From: Acidobacteriota bacterium
GTDB taxonomy: Bacteria > Acidobacteriota > Blastocatellia > Pyrinomonadales > Pyrinomonadaceae
NCBI GenBank assembly: GCA_003222835.1
Contig: QHXE01000039.1
Coordinates: 1-9,201 of the forward strand
Direction of reading: 5' to 3'
Length of the DNA stretch: 9,201 nucleotides
Under the pieces are notes generated by a model. That model was not told where the DNA came from. It saw nothing but the letters and a program-made list of their open reading frames with translations, and did no database searches. Shown in pieces: positions 1-7,086 of the stretch; within the stretch, counting starts at the first letter, position 1; every line of letters begins with the position of its first letter. The position numbers and the translations under genes are program-made.

Positions 1-1184
1 CTCGCCATAAAACGGCCAATCTCATGAAATGAAGTATCCAGAGTTGCTTCATCGGCGAGATAAACCAGGCGGAAGTATCCCTCATTTTCCTGACAACCAA
101 AACCCGAGCCGTGAACCACGAGCACGCTGGTTTGGTCCAGCAAATCGAGAACGAAGCGCTCATCCGTTCGTCCCTTTAGATCCTTCACCTTGATCAACAT
201 GTAGAAAGCCGCCTCCGGAGTAGCACATGACAAACCCTCAATCGTTCGCACATGATCGATCGCGCGGTCGCGTCTCCTTTCGATGTCGGCGATGAAGCCC
301 TGAAGAAAATCCTTGTCGCCACTCAACGCAGGCTTAATCGCATATTGTGTCGGAGTAGGTGAACATAGTCTCCCGCTCGCAAGGCGTATTATGGCGGCGA
401 TGAGATCACTCATTTTGTCCGAATTCGTGAAGCGCATCCAACCGATGCGCCAGCCGGGAACCATGTGCGTCTTAGAGAGACTTTCCAAAGTTATCAATGG
501 AGCGCCGGATGTTTTCGCCAGTACTGAGGACGCATTCGGTGGTTTGCCGAAACATAACTCGCGATAGACTTCATCGGCGATGACCAGCAGATTGCTTTGC
601 GCGGCCAGCTCCAAAAGCTGGCGGATAGTTTCATTCGGAGTGACGGAGCCGGTCGGATTGTTGGGGTTGATCAGAAGCAGGGCTTTAGTTCGACTGCTGA
701 TCAAAGAGCGCACTTCGTCAACGGAGGGCTGCCAACCTTGTGATTCGTGCAACCGGTAGTAACGAGCATCGGCTCCAAGCTTATTGAGGATTGCCGGATA
801 CAACGGATATCCGGGCGCGGGCAACAGCACTTCGTCACCGGGATTGACGAGCGCCGTCAGCACGAGATCCGCACCTTCCGAGGCGCCGCTGGTAATGATC
901 ACTTCATCGGTTTTGGTGGGCACGCCTAACTCTGTCGCATAGTTGGCAACTGATTCTCTGGCTTCGGGCAATCCTGCCGAATGCGCATACCCGGTGAAAG
1001 AGTCAGCGAGCGCGCGTTGGACAGCTTCGACAATATTCGGAGGCGGGCGAAACCCGAAGGCCTGCGGATCGCCGATGTTCAGGTAAGTAACGGGCCGCCC
1101 ACTCCGTTCCAATGCTTCCGCGGCTTGCACGATGTTGCGAATTGCATAAGTAAAGTTCGCAGTTCTCTTAGCAGGAACGATCAT
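1..1184 (-). CDS. AlaA-like class I/II PLP aminotransferase, 3' end cut by window edge
   Basis: Reading from ATG at 1184, the frame stays open for 394 codons to the left edge, so only the extreme C-terminus is missing. It is a fold-type I aminotransferase. NIGDP is at residues 36-40, NNPTG at 175-179 and the cofactor-ring Asp of IADEVY at 204. The Schiff-base Lys is K238 in SLSKTH, followed by GWRIGW, and the carboxylate-binding Arg is R372 in GYFRLV. The NIGDP-x-FGF start and overall layout resemble E. coli AlaA (glutamate-pyruvate transaminase) and archaeal alanine aminotransferases; aspartate or broad specificity cannot be excluded. The start overlaps the stop of the beta-lyase frame as ATGA (1181-1184) with no strong Shine-Dalgarno site, so translation is probably coupled. 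In this operon it could consume the pyruvate released by cystathionine beta-lyase, or supply aspartate to the kinase; both roles are inferred. Confidence 0.88.
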   Translation of the reverse strand, partial: MIVPAKRTANFTYAIRNIVQAAEALERSGRPVTYLNIGDPQAFGFRPPPNIVEAVQRALADSFTGYAHSAGLPEARESVANYATELGVPTKTDEVIITSGASEGADLVLTALVNPGDEVLLPAPGYPLYPAILNKLGADARYYRLHESQGWQPSVDEVRSLISSRTKALLLINPNNPTGSVTPNETIRQLLELAAQSNLLVIADEVYRELCFGKPPNASSVLAKTSGAPLITLESLSKTHMVPGWRIGWMRFTNSDKMSDLIAAIIRLASGRLCSPTPTQYAIKPALSGDKDFLQGFIADIERRRDRAIDHVRTIEGLSCATPEAAFYMLIKVKDLKGRTDERFVLDLLDQTSVLVVHGSGFGCQENEGYFRLVYLADEATLDTSFHEIGRFMA

Positions 1185-2300
1185 TGGTTTGCGCTCGCTG
1201 TCATCGCGATTTTGCTTCCTCCGCTTGCGTTTGCACAACTGAGTGCCTGAGTAAGATCTTCCACCAAATCATCGGCGTCTTCGATGCCCACTGAGAGACG
1301 CACGAGATCCTGAGGTGGCGCAAGACGGCGTTTGAGTACGCTGGGAATACTGGCGTGCGACATGCGGTAAGGTAAACTGATCGATGAACCCACCGAGCCG
1401 AAGCTTACGGCGATGGCGAATAGCTTCGTGGCCTCCACCAGCTTCGCTGACATTTCTGGATCACCAGTGATGAAACTTATAACCGAGCCGTCGCCCTGAG
1501 CTTGACCACGGTGAACTTCATGCCCTGGGTGATCCTTGAGACCCGGGTAATAGACTTTTTTGATCCGGGGCTGTGTTTCAAGAAATTCAGCGACTTTATT
1601 CGCGGATTCATTCTGCTGCTTGACGCGGATGGCCAATGTCTTCAGTCCGCGCAATAACAGCCAGGATTCAAACGGGCTTAATCCAGCTCCTTCGGCGTTT
1701 TGTTGAAAAGCGATTTGCTCGTGCAGCGACGGATCGTTCGTTATGAGCGCCCCAGCGGTGACGTCACTGTGGCCACAGAGAGATTTCGTCGCAGAATGAA
1801 TCACCACGTCGGCGCCCAAATCCAGCGGACGCTGTAACACCGGTGAAAGGATGGAGTTGTCCACGGCGAACAGTACATTGGCGGCGGAGGCAACTTGGCT
1901 GAGGCCGCGAATGTCGCAAATGCGGAGGAGCGGATTGGTCGGAGTCTCGACCAGGATAAGTTTAGTGCGCTGTGTCAGTGCGGCTCTAACTGCATCGAAG
2001 TTGGTAGCATCGACATACCGAACGGCGATGGCATGGCGAGGCAAGACCTGTTCAAGTAAACGCACCGTGCCGCCATAGAGATCATCGCCGGCAATGATTT
2101 CGTCGCCGCTATTGAGACGGCGCGTCAGCGCCGTGATTGCCGCCATGCCGCTGGCAAAGGCGCAAGCATAAGCGCCGCCTTCCAACGCAGCCTGACGCCG
2201 TAGGCTGACGAAAGGTGGCGGTTTGGTAAATCGGCGGAGTAGTCGCGCCATAGGGATCGCTTAAATCGCCGAAGTGAACGCAACGAGTAGACAGCTTCAT
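1181..2300 (-). pseudogene. metC: plant-type cystathionine beta-lyase, broken by an out-of-frame internal deletion
   Basis: The intact enzyme would cleave cystathionine to homocysteine, pyruvate and ammonia using PLP. The true start is ATG 2300: it forms an ATGA overlap with the upstream gene and has GGAGG at 2308-2312. This frame reads an expected N-terminus (PPIYQTATFRQPTA) to about 2196, then turns to nonsense and stops at 2109. From about 2191 a second frame continues the protein (AALEGGAYA) to the stop at 1181-1183. That frame keeps YGGT, VDNS, the PLP Lys in HSATKSLCGH (codon 1784-1786), the SFGSV and MSHASIP segments and LVRLSVGIED. The last segments resemble plant cystathionine beta-lyase more than E. 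coli MetC. Against the paralogue at 4043-5308, about 23 residues between the two parts are absent, including the YSRxGNPT phosphate-binding motif. Either the gene is inactivated or the read or assembly has an error here. Confidence 0.82.
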
Positions 2301-4027
2301 GCGCACGCCTCCAGTTCTGCCACCTGTTTTGCAGCGTGGCTCCTCCTGATGTCGAAGAGATCGGCCATAACCGCTTCGGTAGTGGGCCAACGTCCCGCTC
2401 CTCGTCCGGAAGTCACCAACTGCTCCCCGGATTCCTGCTCGATCAACAGACGATTATCTGCATCCCGCACTTGAGCCAGCGGATGAGACATCGGCAGGTC
2501 AACCGGCTTTACGCTCGCTTTGATTCGGCCATTATCGTGAGCACATTCCGCCACTAACCGGATTACTCGGCCTCGGTCAAGAGACTGCCGGACAAACTCT
2601 GAATCGATCTCCTCGATGCCGATTCGTTCGATCGCATTGAATGCTAACGACTCGTCAAACGCGTGCCGGGCCAGCAGAATTAGCTTTTGAGTTGCGTCCG
2701 TGCCGTTCAGATCAAACTTCGGATTCGCTTCCGCATAACCTGCGCGCTGGGCTGCATCAACAGCACTCTCAATGCTCTGTCCTTCCGCCAATCGATCCAG
2801 AACGTAATTTGTAGTGCCATTGACGACGCCCGAGACTGATCTTATCGAGCCGAATCTTCTTGCTTGCTCGATAGCTTCCAGTGCCGGCAGCACGCCACCG
2901 ACAGCCGCACTGTAACGAAGTTCCACGCCCCTGGCTCTTGCCATGAACGAGAGACGCTCACCTTCGGCCGCCATCAGAGCCTTATTGGCAGTCACAAAGT
3001 GGCGTCCGAGCGTCAGGGCTCTCGTGGCCAGGGTAGAAGCATACTTGGTGGTCCCGATCAGTTCGACCACTACGTCACAATCACGCCCAATAAGATCTTC
3101 GAGGTCATCGGTGGCGAGATGGTCAGGTACTCCTAAAGCTCGCGTGCGGATTCCCGTGAGTGTTCCCACACCTGTCACTGTGAACAGATTCGCCAATCCT
3201 GCAAGCCGTTCATACACACCACCGCCGACCGTGCCGCAACCAAGCAGAGCCACTCGCAACGGTTCGGAAGATACGCCCGATCCATCGAGACGATCTGTAA
3301 ATGGACCAACTTCAGTTTCGTTCTGAGACCCAATGCTCGTAATACTGAAGCGAAGCTTATTGGCAGCCGCGAATCGCACGGCCTTGCTCTGTACGACTGG
3401 TCCGCCAAGTCGGAGCGTCGTCTCATAACTGACCTGCTCAAACCTAGATGACCTCACGGTGGTACAAGCCGGATCGCGCGTGTATAGTCCGTCAACGTCC
3501 TTGATCAGGACGCACTTCGCTTTCAATTGGTGCGCCAGAAACAAAGCGGTTAAATCGGACCCACCTCGCCCCAGGATTGTCCTGTTTCCAGTTTCATCGC
3601 GACCAATAAATCCGGGAAACACAACCACTGCGCGTTGAGACTCACCGAGTAAGCGCGCGGCGTCCACTGAGACAGGGATCGCATCGGATGTGCCACTCAC
3701 GGTGCGCAGTTTAGCTTGCACTTCATCGAGCAGCCGCGCAGAAATACCAACCTTGTTAAGTGCCAGGGTAAGAAGGGCAGAAGCTGCAGCTTCACCCGTC
3801 GCGAGCGAACTTGCCAGCACCGACTTGTCGGGCTCCGCACAGACGCTTTCCGCTCGCCGCATTAGTTGATCCGTCGTGTCGCCGAACGCCGAGACGACCG
3901 CGATTACTTGCGCGCCTTCGCGCCAGTGACGATAGATCTCGTGCACGGCGCTGGGCAGATCAGCTTCGCTGCGCAGGACTGAACTACCAAACTTCAAGAC
4001 GGTAACTTTTGCCTTTTGCTTCAACAT
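2297..4027 (-). CDS. bifunctional aspartate kinase-homoserine dehydrogenase, compact form without ACT domains
   Basis: This 576-residue fusion would phosphorylate aspartate and, after a separate aspartate-semialdehyde dehydrogenase step, reduce the semialdehyde to homoserine. The kinase half is about residues 7-245: KFGSSV at 12-17 (one Gly fewer than the usual KFGGSSV), TGE at 77-79, GRGGSD at 153-158 and DVDGLYTRDP at 177-186. The dehydrogenase half starts near 257: GCGTVGGG at 263-270, TANK with K349, GVVNGTTNYVLDRL at 400-413, then E433, D444 and K448 matching catalytic residues of the family, and GRGAGRWPT near the end. E. coli ThrA and MetL have about 810-820 residues with ACT domains between the halves; here the halves join directly and nothing follows the dehydrogenase. 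Threonine or lysine feedback through ACT therefore seems lost. AAGGAGG (4038-4044) overlaps the preceding stop and fixes the start; the stop overlaps the next gene as ATGA. Confidence 0.93.
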   Translation of the reverse strand: MLKQKAKVTVLKFGSSVLRSEADLPSAVHEIYRHWREGAQVIAVVSAFGDTTDQLMRRAESVCAEPDKSVLASSLATGEAAASALLTLALNKVGISARLLDEVQAKLRTVSGTSDAIPVSVDAARLLGESQRAVVVFPGFIGRDETGNRTILGRGGSDLTALFLAHQLKAKCVLIKDVDGLYTRDPACTTVRSSRFEQVSYETTLRLGGPVVQSKAVRFAAANKLRFSITSIGSQNETEVGPFTDRLDGSGVSSEPLRVALLGCGTVGGGVYERLAGLANLFTVTGVGTLTGIRTRALGVPDHLATDDLEDLIGRDCDVVVELIGTTKYASTLATRALTLGRHFVTANKALMAAEGERLSFMARARGVELRYSAAVGGVLPALEAIEQARRFGSIRSVSGVVNGTTNYVLDRLAEGQSIESAVDAAQRAGYAEANPKFDLNGTDATQKLILLARHAFDESLAFNAIERIGIEEIDSEFVRQSLDRGRVIRLVAECAHDNGRIKASVKPVDLPMSHPLAQVRDADNRLLIEQESGEQLVTSGRGAGRWPTTEAVMADLFDIRRSHAAKQVAELEACA

Positions 4028-4042
4028 GATTTCCGTACCTCC

Positions 4043-5308
4043 TTATGATTTGAGTGCCTGCACCAGATCGCCGATCAGATCGCTTGGGTTTTCCAGGCCC
4101 ACTGACAGGCGCACCAGCCCATCGGTAATGCCGGCCGCCTCTCTTTGCGAGCGAGGAACATCGGCATGAGTCATCGAAGCCGGATGCGTGATAATTGTTT
4201 CCGAGGCGCCGAGATTTTCCGCCAGCGCGCACAAACGAACTGAGTTCATCAGGCGGATGCCGGCTTCGACGCCGCCTTTAACTTCGAATGCGATGAGTGC
4301 GCCGCCGGCACTTTGCTGACGCTGCATCAGTTCAAATTGCGGAAAAGACTCAAGACCTGGATAGACGACCTTGGTCACGCGCTCGTGAGCCATCAGAAAT
4401 CGCGCCAGGTGTAAAGCATTCTCTGAGTGCCGGGCCATCCTGAGCGGCAGCGTCTTAACACCTTGCAGAGTTAACCATGCAGGAAAGGGCGATTGGATGG
4501 CGCCGATCGCATTACGCGCGAACGCGAGTTGCTCCTGTAATTCCGCATCGCGAGTAATCAAGGCCCCGCCCACCGTGGCGTTGTGGCCTTCAATAAATTT
4601 AGTGGTCGAGTGCAGAACAATGTCCGCGCCCAGCTCGAACGGACGCTGCAACGCCGGCGTGAGCAGAGTGTTATCAACGACGAGCAAAGCTTCTGCTCGA
4701 TGGGCCAGACGCGCCGCCAGATAAATGTCGGTGAGTTTCAAAGTTGGATTAGCGGGAGTTTCAATGAAAACAAATCGAGTAGGTTTGGCCAATGAGTCGG
4801 CGAGGGCCAGTTCGCTTGCAGTGTCAACGAACTCCGCCTCCACGCCAAAGCGCGCGAGCACCTCTCGAAACAGTCGCACCGTACCGCCATAGACTGCTTG
4901 TGAACAAACAACCCGGTCGCCTGAACGAAGCAAGGCCAGGCACAGCGCCGTCGTAGCTGCCAATCCGGTAGCGTAACAGGTACAGAACTCGGCGCCTTCA
5001 AGCGCGGCCAGTCTGCGTTCAAGTGCCGACACCGTGGGATTTCCCGATCGGCTGTAGGTAAATCCTTTGTCTCGGCCCACGGCTTCCTGGCGATAGGTTG
5101 TGGTCTGATAGATCGGCGTGAGCATCGCGCCGGTTGTCGGGTCGGCAATCGCCCCCGCATGCAGCGCGAGCGTCTCTAACTCATATCGGGGCAGTAGCCC
5201 GGCCCCGGGGTCCCCAGATGGGCGGCCCGGCTGGGGTGGGGCGGTCAGGGAGGGCTCAGTTGATTCTTCGTCGCTTGTTCTGGTTATTTCTTCTTGGGTG
5301 GTAGCCAT
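4043..5308 (-). CDS. metB: cystathionine gamma-synthase-like transsulfuration enzyme (Cys/Met PLP family)
   Basis: This 421-residue Cys/Met-metabolism PLP enzyme probably joins an activated homoserine to cysteine to give cystathionine. YSRSGNPT is at 85-92, YGGT at 140-143, VDNT with D212, the PLP Lys K237 in HSTTKFIEGH, and R400 in LVRLSVGLE binds substrate carboxylate. The C-terminal part (FPQF, KGG, HPASMTH) also resembles methionine gamma-lyase. However, the Cys that marks that enzyme (YGCT) is Gly here, so gamma-synthase or O-acyl-homoserine sulfhydrylase fits better. Sequence alone does not settle which acyl or phosphate ester is used. Residues 1-40 form an acidic, Pro/Gly-rich, probably disordered extension absent from typical members; AAGGAG at 5315-5320, six bases before ATG, supports this start. 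It is the first gene of the operon, controlled by the leader upstream, with the kinase-dehydrogenase 15 bp downstream. Confidence 0.87.
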   Translation of the reverse strand: MATTQEEITRTSDEESTEPSLTAPPQPGRPSGDPGAGLLPRYELETLALHAGAIADPTTGAMLTPIYQTTTYRQEAVGRDKGFTYSRSGNPTVSALERRLAALEGAEFCTCYATGLAATTALCLALLRSGDRVVCSQAVYGGTVRLFREVLARFGVEAEFVDTASELALADSLAKPTRFVFIETPANPTLKLTDIYLAARLAHRAEALLVVDNTLLTPALQRPFELGADIVLHSTTKFIEGHNATVGGALITRDAELQEQLAFARNAIGAIQSPFPAWLTLQGVKTLPLRMARHSENALHLARFLMAHERVTKVVYPGLESFPQFELMQRQQSAGGALIAFEVKGGVEAGIRLMNSVRLCALAENLGASETIITHPASMTHADVPRSQREAAGITDGLVRLSVGLENPSDLIGDLVQALKS

Positions 5309-5320
5309 CGCAGTCTCCTT
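5309..5320 (-). promoter_or_regulatory. ribosome binding site of the first methionine-operon gene
   Basis: AAGGAG at 5315-5320 sits six bases before ATG 5308. It decides the start of the gamma-synthase-like gene and so shows that the unusual 40-residue N-terminal extension is probably translated. It lies about 55 bases after the U-tract of the leader terminator, so it reaches the message only when transcription reads through. Confidence 0.75.
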
Positions 5321-5373
5321 ACAGTCTGCGTGGCGATTCGCTAGGCGATAACAGCTAAAGGTGGGAACGGGGC

Positions 5374-5409
5374 AAAAGAAAAACCCCGCGCCTCAGAGTG
5401 CGCGAGGTT
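5374..5409 (-). terminator. intrinsic terminator in the leader of the methionine operon (attenuator)
   Basis: On the minus strand AACCTCGCGC (5400-5409) pairs with GCGCGGGGTT (5382-5391) over 10 bp, with one G-T wobble, around an 8-base loop. The stem is followed by TTTTTCTTTT (ending at 5374). It is a complete rho-independent terminator located after the promoter and riboswitch-like element and about 65 bases before the first codon. A terminator inside a leader points to premature termination control rather than the end of the upstream gene, whose stop is about 240 bases away. No clear antiterminator that would sequester the 5' arm was found by eye. Confidence 0.82.
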
Positions 5410-5436
5410 CCGATAAAAGCTTGGAAGGTCCCAGCA

Positions 5437-5486
<50 letters not shown>

Positions 5487-5507
5487 CAATCAATGTCAAA
5501 GATAACG

Positions 5508-5543
5508 CCCACTCTGTATACCATGTTCTAATTCGATTGACAA
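5508..5543 (-). promoter_or_regulatory. sigma70-type promoter of the methionine operon
   Basis: TTGTCA (5538-5543) and TATACA (5515-5520) are separated by exactly 17 bases, close to the housekeeping consensus at both hexamers. Transcription would start near 5508, giving a leader of about 200 bases that contains the riboswitch-like element and the terminator. The 108 bases between this site and the upstream stop codon (5544-5651) hold no gene or terminator that I can recognise. Confidence 0.65.
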
Positions 5544-5651
5544 GCTTTCGATGAGCCTTGTCGCACTGCTGCGTCGTTACCCACAAGATAAATCCCAGCA
5601 ACCCACGACTGATACAGAAGTTCGATGTTTACTCTATAAGTTCATGCGTGG

Positions 5652-6530
5652 CTATGCCGCCAGCGGAGGAACAACGACTGGCGCTTTTCCGGCTACGCCT
5701 GCGAATGCCCTCGCCTCTTTGATCAAGTCAGACAAGAAATTGCCGATGTTGAGGAGGTCGGTTGGCTTTGCCACATAGGCGCGAGCGCCCGCCTCCAGCG
5801 CGGCTTGTTGTTCTGCCGGCAAAGCGGCCGTCGAATACATCACTATTGGCTGTCGCGGAAACGATTGCCGAAACTGGCGACACAAAGAGAGCCCCAAACC
5901 ATCTGGAGAGACCCGACTGATTAAGAACAAATCGAACTCCTGAAGCTTGCCTTCGCGCAGAGCTCCTGCGTGACTCTCAACGCTCGTCACCTGATGACCG
6001 GCCTGGTCCAGCAGAAAGGACAGTAGCGCCCGAACGTCCGGGTGATCTTCAATCAATAGAACATGACCCGGCGCGCTGCATGACTGCGACAACACCGGTA
6101 CGTCAGCCGGCGGTGATGCGGGATTCGCGGCGACTGGAGCAGGCCTCTCTTGGCTCTCGCTCGCGGTTTTTAAGGCAGTACGCACCGACTCGACGATCTG
6201 TTTGGGACTGTGACTCGATTTTGAGAGGACCATTGTGGCCCCTGAGTTCCACGCCTCTTCCACCATTCCCGGCAATGAGGAGTTCGAAAAAATGATGACG
6301 GGCAGAGTCTGAAACAACTGGTTCGCGCGAAGACTTTTGAGTACTTCGATTCCATTAAGCTTTGGCAGCATTAGATCAAGAACTACCAGATCCGGCTTAG
6401 TGGTATTGATTAAGGCTAATCCGGTCTCTCCGTCAGAAGCCACCTCTACCTGATACCCTTCGGCAACGAATTTGTTTCGATAGACAGTTGCCAGAACTTG
6501 CTGGTCCTCCACAACGACGATTTTAGGCAT
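5652..6530 (-). CDS. tandem-receiver response regulator, second receiver degenerate
   Basis: This 292-residue protein has two CheY-like receivers and no output domain. Receiver 1 (about 1-120) has the acidic pair E8/D9, phospho-acceptor D52 in LDLMLP, S82 and K104. An Ala/Pro-rich linker (about 121-154) follows. Receiver 2 (about 155-272) keeps E161/D162, T234 and K255 (AKPTD), but the acceptor position reads LISRVSPDG, so S205 replaces Asp and phosphorylation by the usual route is not expected. A short hydrophobic, Pro-rich tail ends the protein. The start is set by AAGGAG eight bases before ATG 6530. The gene overlaps the Hpt stop by 8 bases, so both are probably translated together. It may be a phosphate sink or a docking adaptor for the upstream phosphorelay; this is inference. 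Confidence 0.88.
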   Translation of the reverse strand: MPKIVVVEDQQVLATVYRNKFVAEGYQVEVASDGETGLALINTTKPDLVVLDLMLPKLNGIEVLKSLRANQLFQTLPVIIFSNSSLPGMVEEAWNSGATMVLSKSSHSPKQIVESVRTALKTASESQERPAPVAANPASPPADVPVLSQSCSAPGHVLLIEDHPDVRALLSFLLDQAGHQVTSVESHAGALREGKLQEFDLFLISRVSPDGLGLSLCRQFRQSFPRQPIVMYSTAALPAEQQAALEAGARAYVAKPTDLLNIGNFLSDLIKEARAFAGVAGKAPVVVPPLAA

Positions 6531-7044
6531 AGCAGTTACTCCTTACCTTTGGTTCGTTCCCAGCCTTCACAAAAGTGAAGACATTCAATTCGTCTACCTC
6601 CGCTTCGAAAGAGCCATCGGCGATCGCCGCAGGTTCTCCCAATGCTTGGCAGATTCTTTTGCTGCGCTCGATTAATAAAGACCCGCGCACACGAGCGAAT
6701 TCCCAGTTCGCCTCAATAATAAGTTCCGCGCATGCCGCCAGCGAACCGTTGCGGGTCATCTGTTCGATTCCTTCACAAGTCCGTGCCGTCCGCGCCGCAC
6801 CCAAGGTGGCGCTGCTTCCCTTAAGTGCGTGTGCCGCTTGCTCCAGCGAAAGCGTATCTCGCTTTGCCAGCAGTTCCGACATGGCTGCTAATTTTCGGGA
6901 AGTATCTTCGAGATAAAGATCGATCAGTTCGACGATCAAATCCGGTTCACCATCTGCTTGCGCGCCCTCAAGACTGATTAGTACCGATAGGTCAATCGCA
7001 TCAACGACACTGTAGCGAGTACTGTCAAGGCCGGTTCCGATCAT
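6523..7044 (-). CDS. stand-alone histidine phosphotransfer (Hpt) domain protein
   Basis: This 173-residue protein would shuttle phosphate between receiver domains in a multistep phosphorelay in the cytoplasm. A four-helix Hpt domain covers about residues 15-125: an acidic first part (VELIDLYLEDTSRKL), then the phospho-accepting H72 in AAHALKGSSATLGA with the canonical Lys and Gly after it, then the CEGIEQM helix. Residues 126-173 are a tail with no recognised motif. The Shine-Dalgarno position is occupied by a GA/GAAA repeat on the coding strand rather than a unique site. The last eight bases overlap the start of the tandem-receiver gene. Likely partners are the neighbouring hybrid kinase and the two receiver proteins. 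Confidence 0.9.
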   Translation of the reverse strand: MIGTGLDSTRYSVVDAIDLSVLISLEGAQADGEPDLIVELIDLYLEDTSRKLAAMSELLAKRDTLSLEQAAHALKGSSATLGAARTARTCEGIEQMTRNGSLAACAELIIEANWEFARVRGSLLIERSKRICQALGEPAAIADGSFEAEVDELNVFTFVKAGNEPKVRSNCYA

Positions 7045-7078
7045 TTTCTTTCTTTCTTTCTCTCTCTCTCTCTCTCTT
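7044..7078. repeat. polypyrimidine microsatellite (TTTC)4-(TC)8 at the Hpt ribosome binding site
   Basis: On the plus strand the tract is T, then four TTTC units (7045-7060), then eight TC units (7061-7076), then TT. On the coding strand it reads as GA repeats followed by GAAA repeats ending immediately before the ATG at 7044. It fills most of the 42-bp gap between the receiver gene and the Hpt gene. The purine-rich run is the only Shine-Dalgarno-like sequence for the Hpt gene, so unit gain or loss would alter ribosome binding without touching the coding region. Confidence 0.9.
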
Positions 7079-7086
7079 GATGGAAT

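Noticed and set aside
1181..2251. A continuous 356-codon minus-strand frame as an independent intact beta-lyase gene
   Set aside because: Its ATG at 2251 has no ribosome binding site, and its first 20 codons translate the conserved N-terminal region in the wrong frame. The real start is ATG 2300 with GGAGG and an ATGA overlap, so the frame is the 3' part of a broken gene.
2109..2390. Start of a separate small gene at ATG 2390 on the minus strand
   Set aside because: The first 30 codons are an out-of-frame reading of the end of the kinase-dehydrogenase gene. Only the part from ATG 2300 is meaningful and belongs to the beta-lyase.
4043..5308. Methionine gamma-lyase as the identity of the first operon enzyme
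   Set aside because: The C-terminal segments are similar, but the characteristic Cys of YGCT is Gly (YGGT), and a catabolic enzyme would be odd behind a methionine-repressed type of leader.
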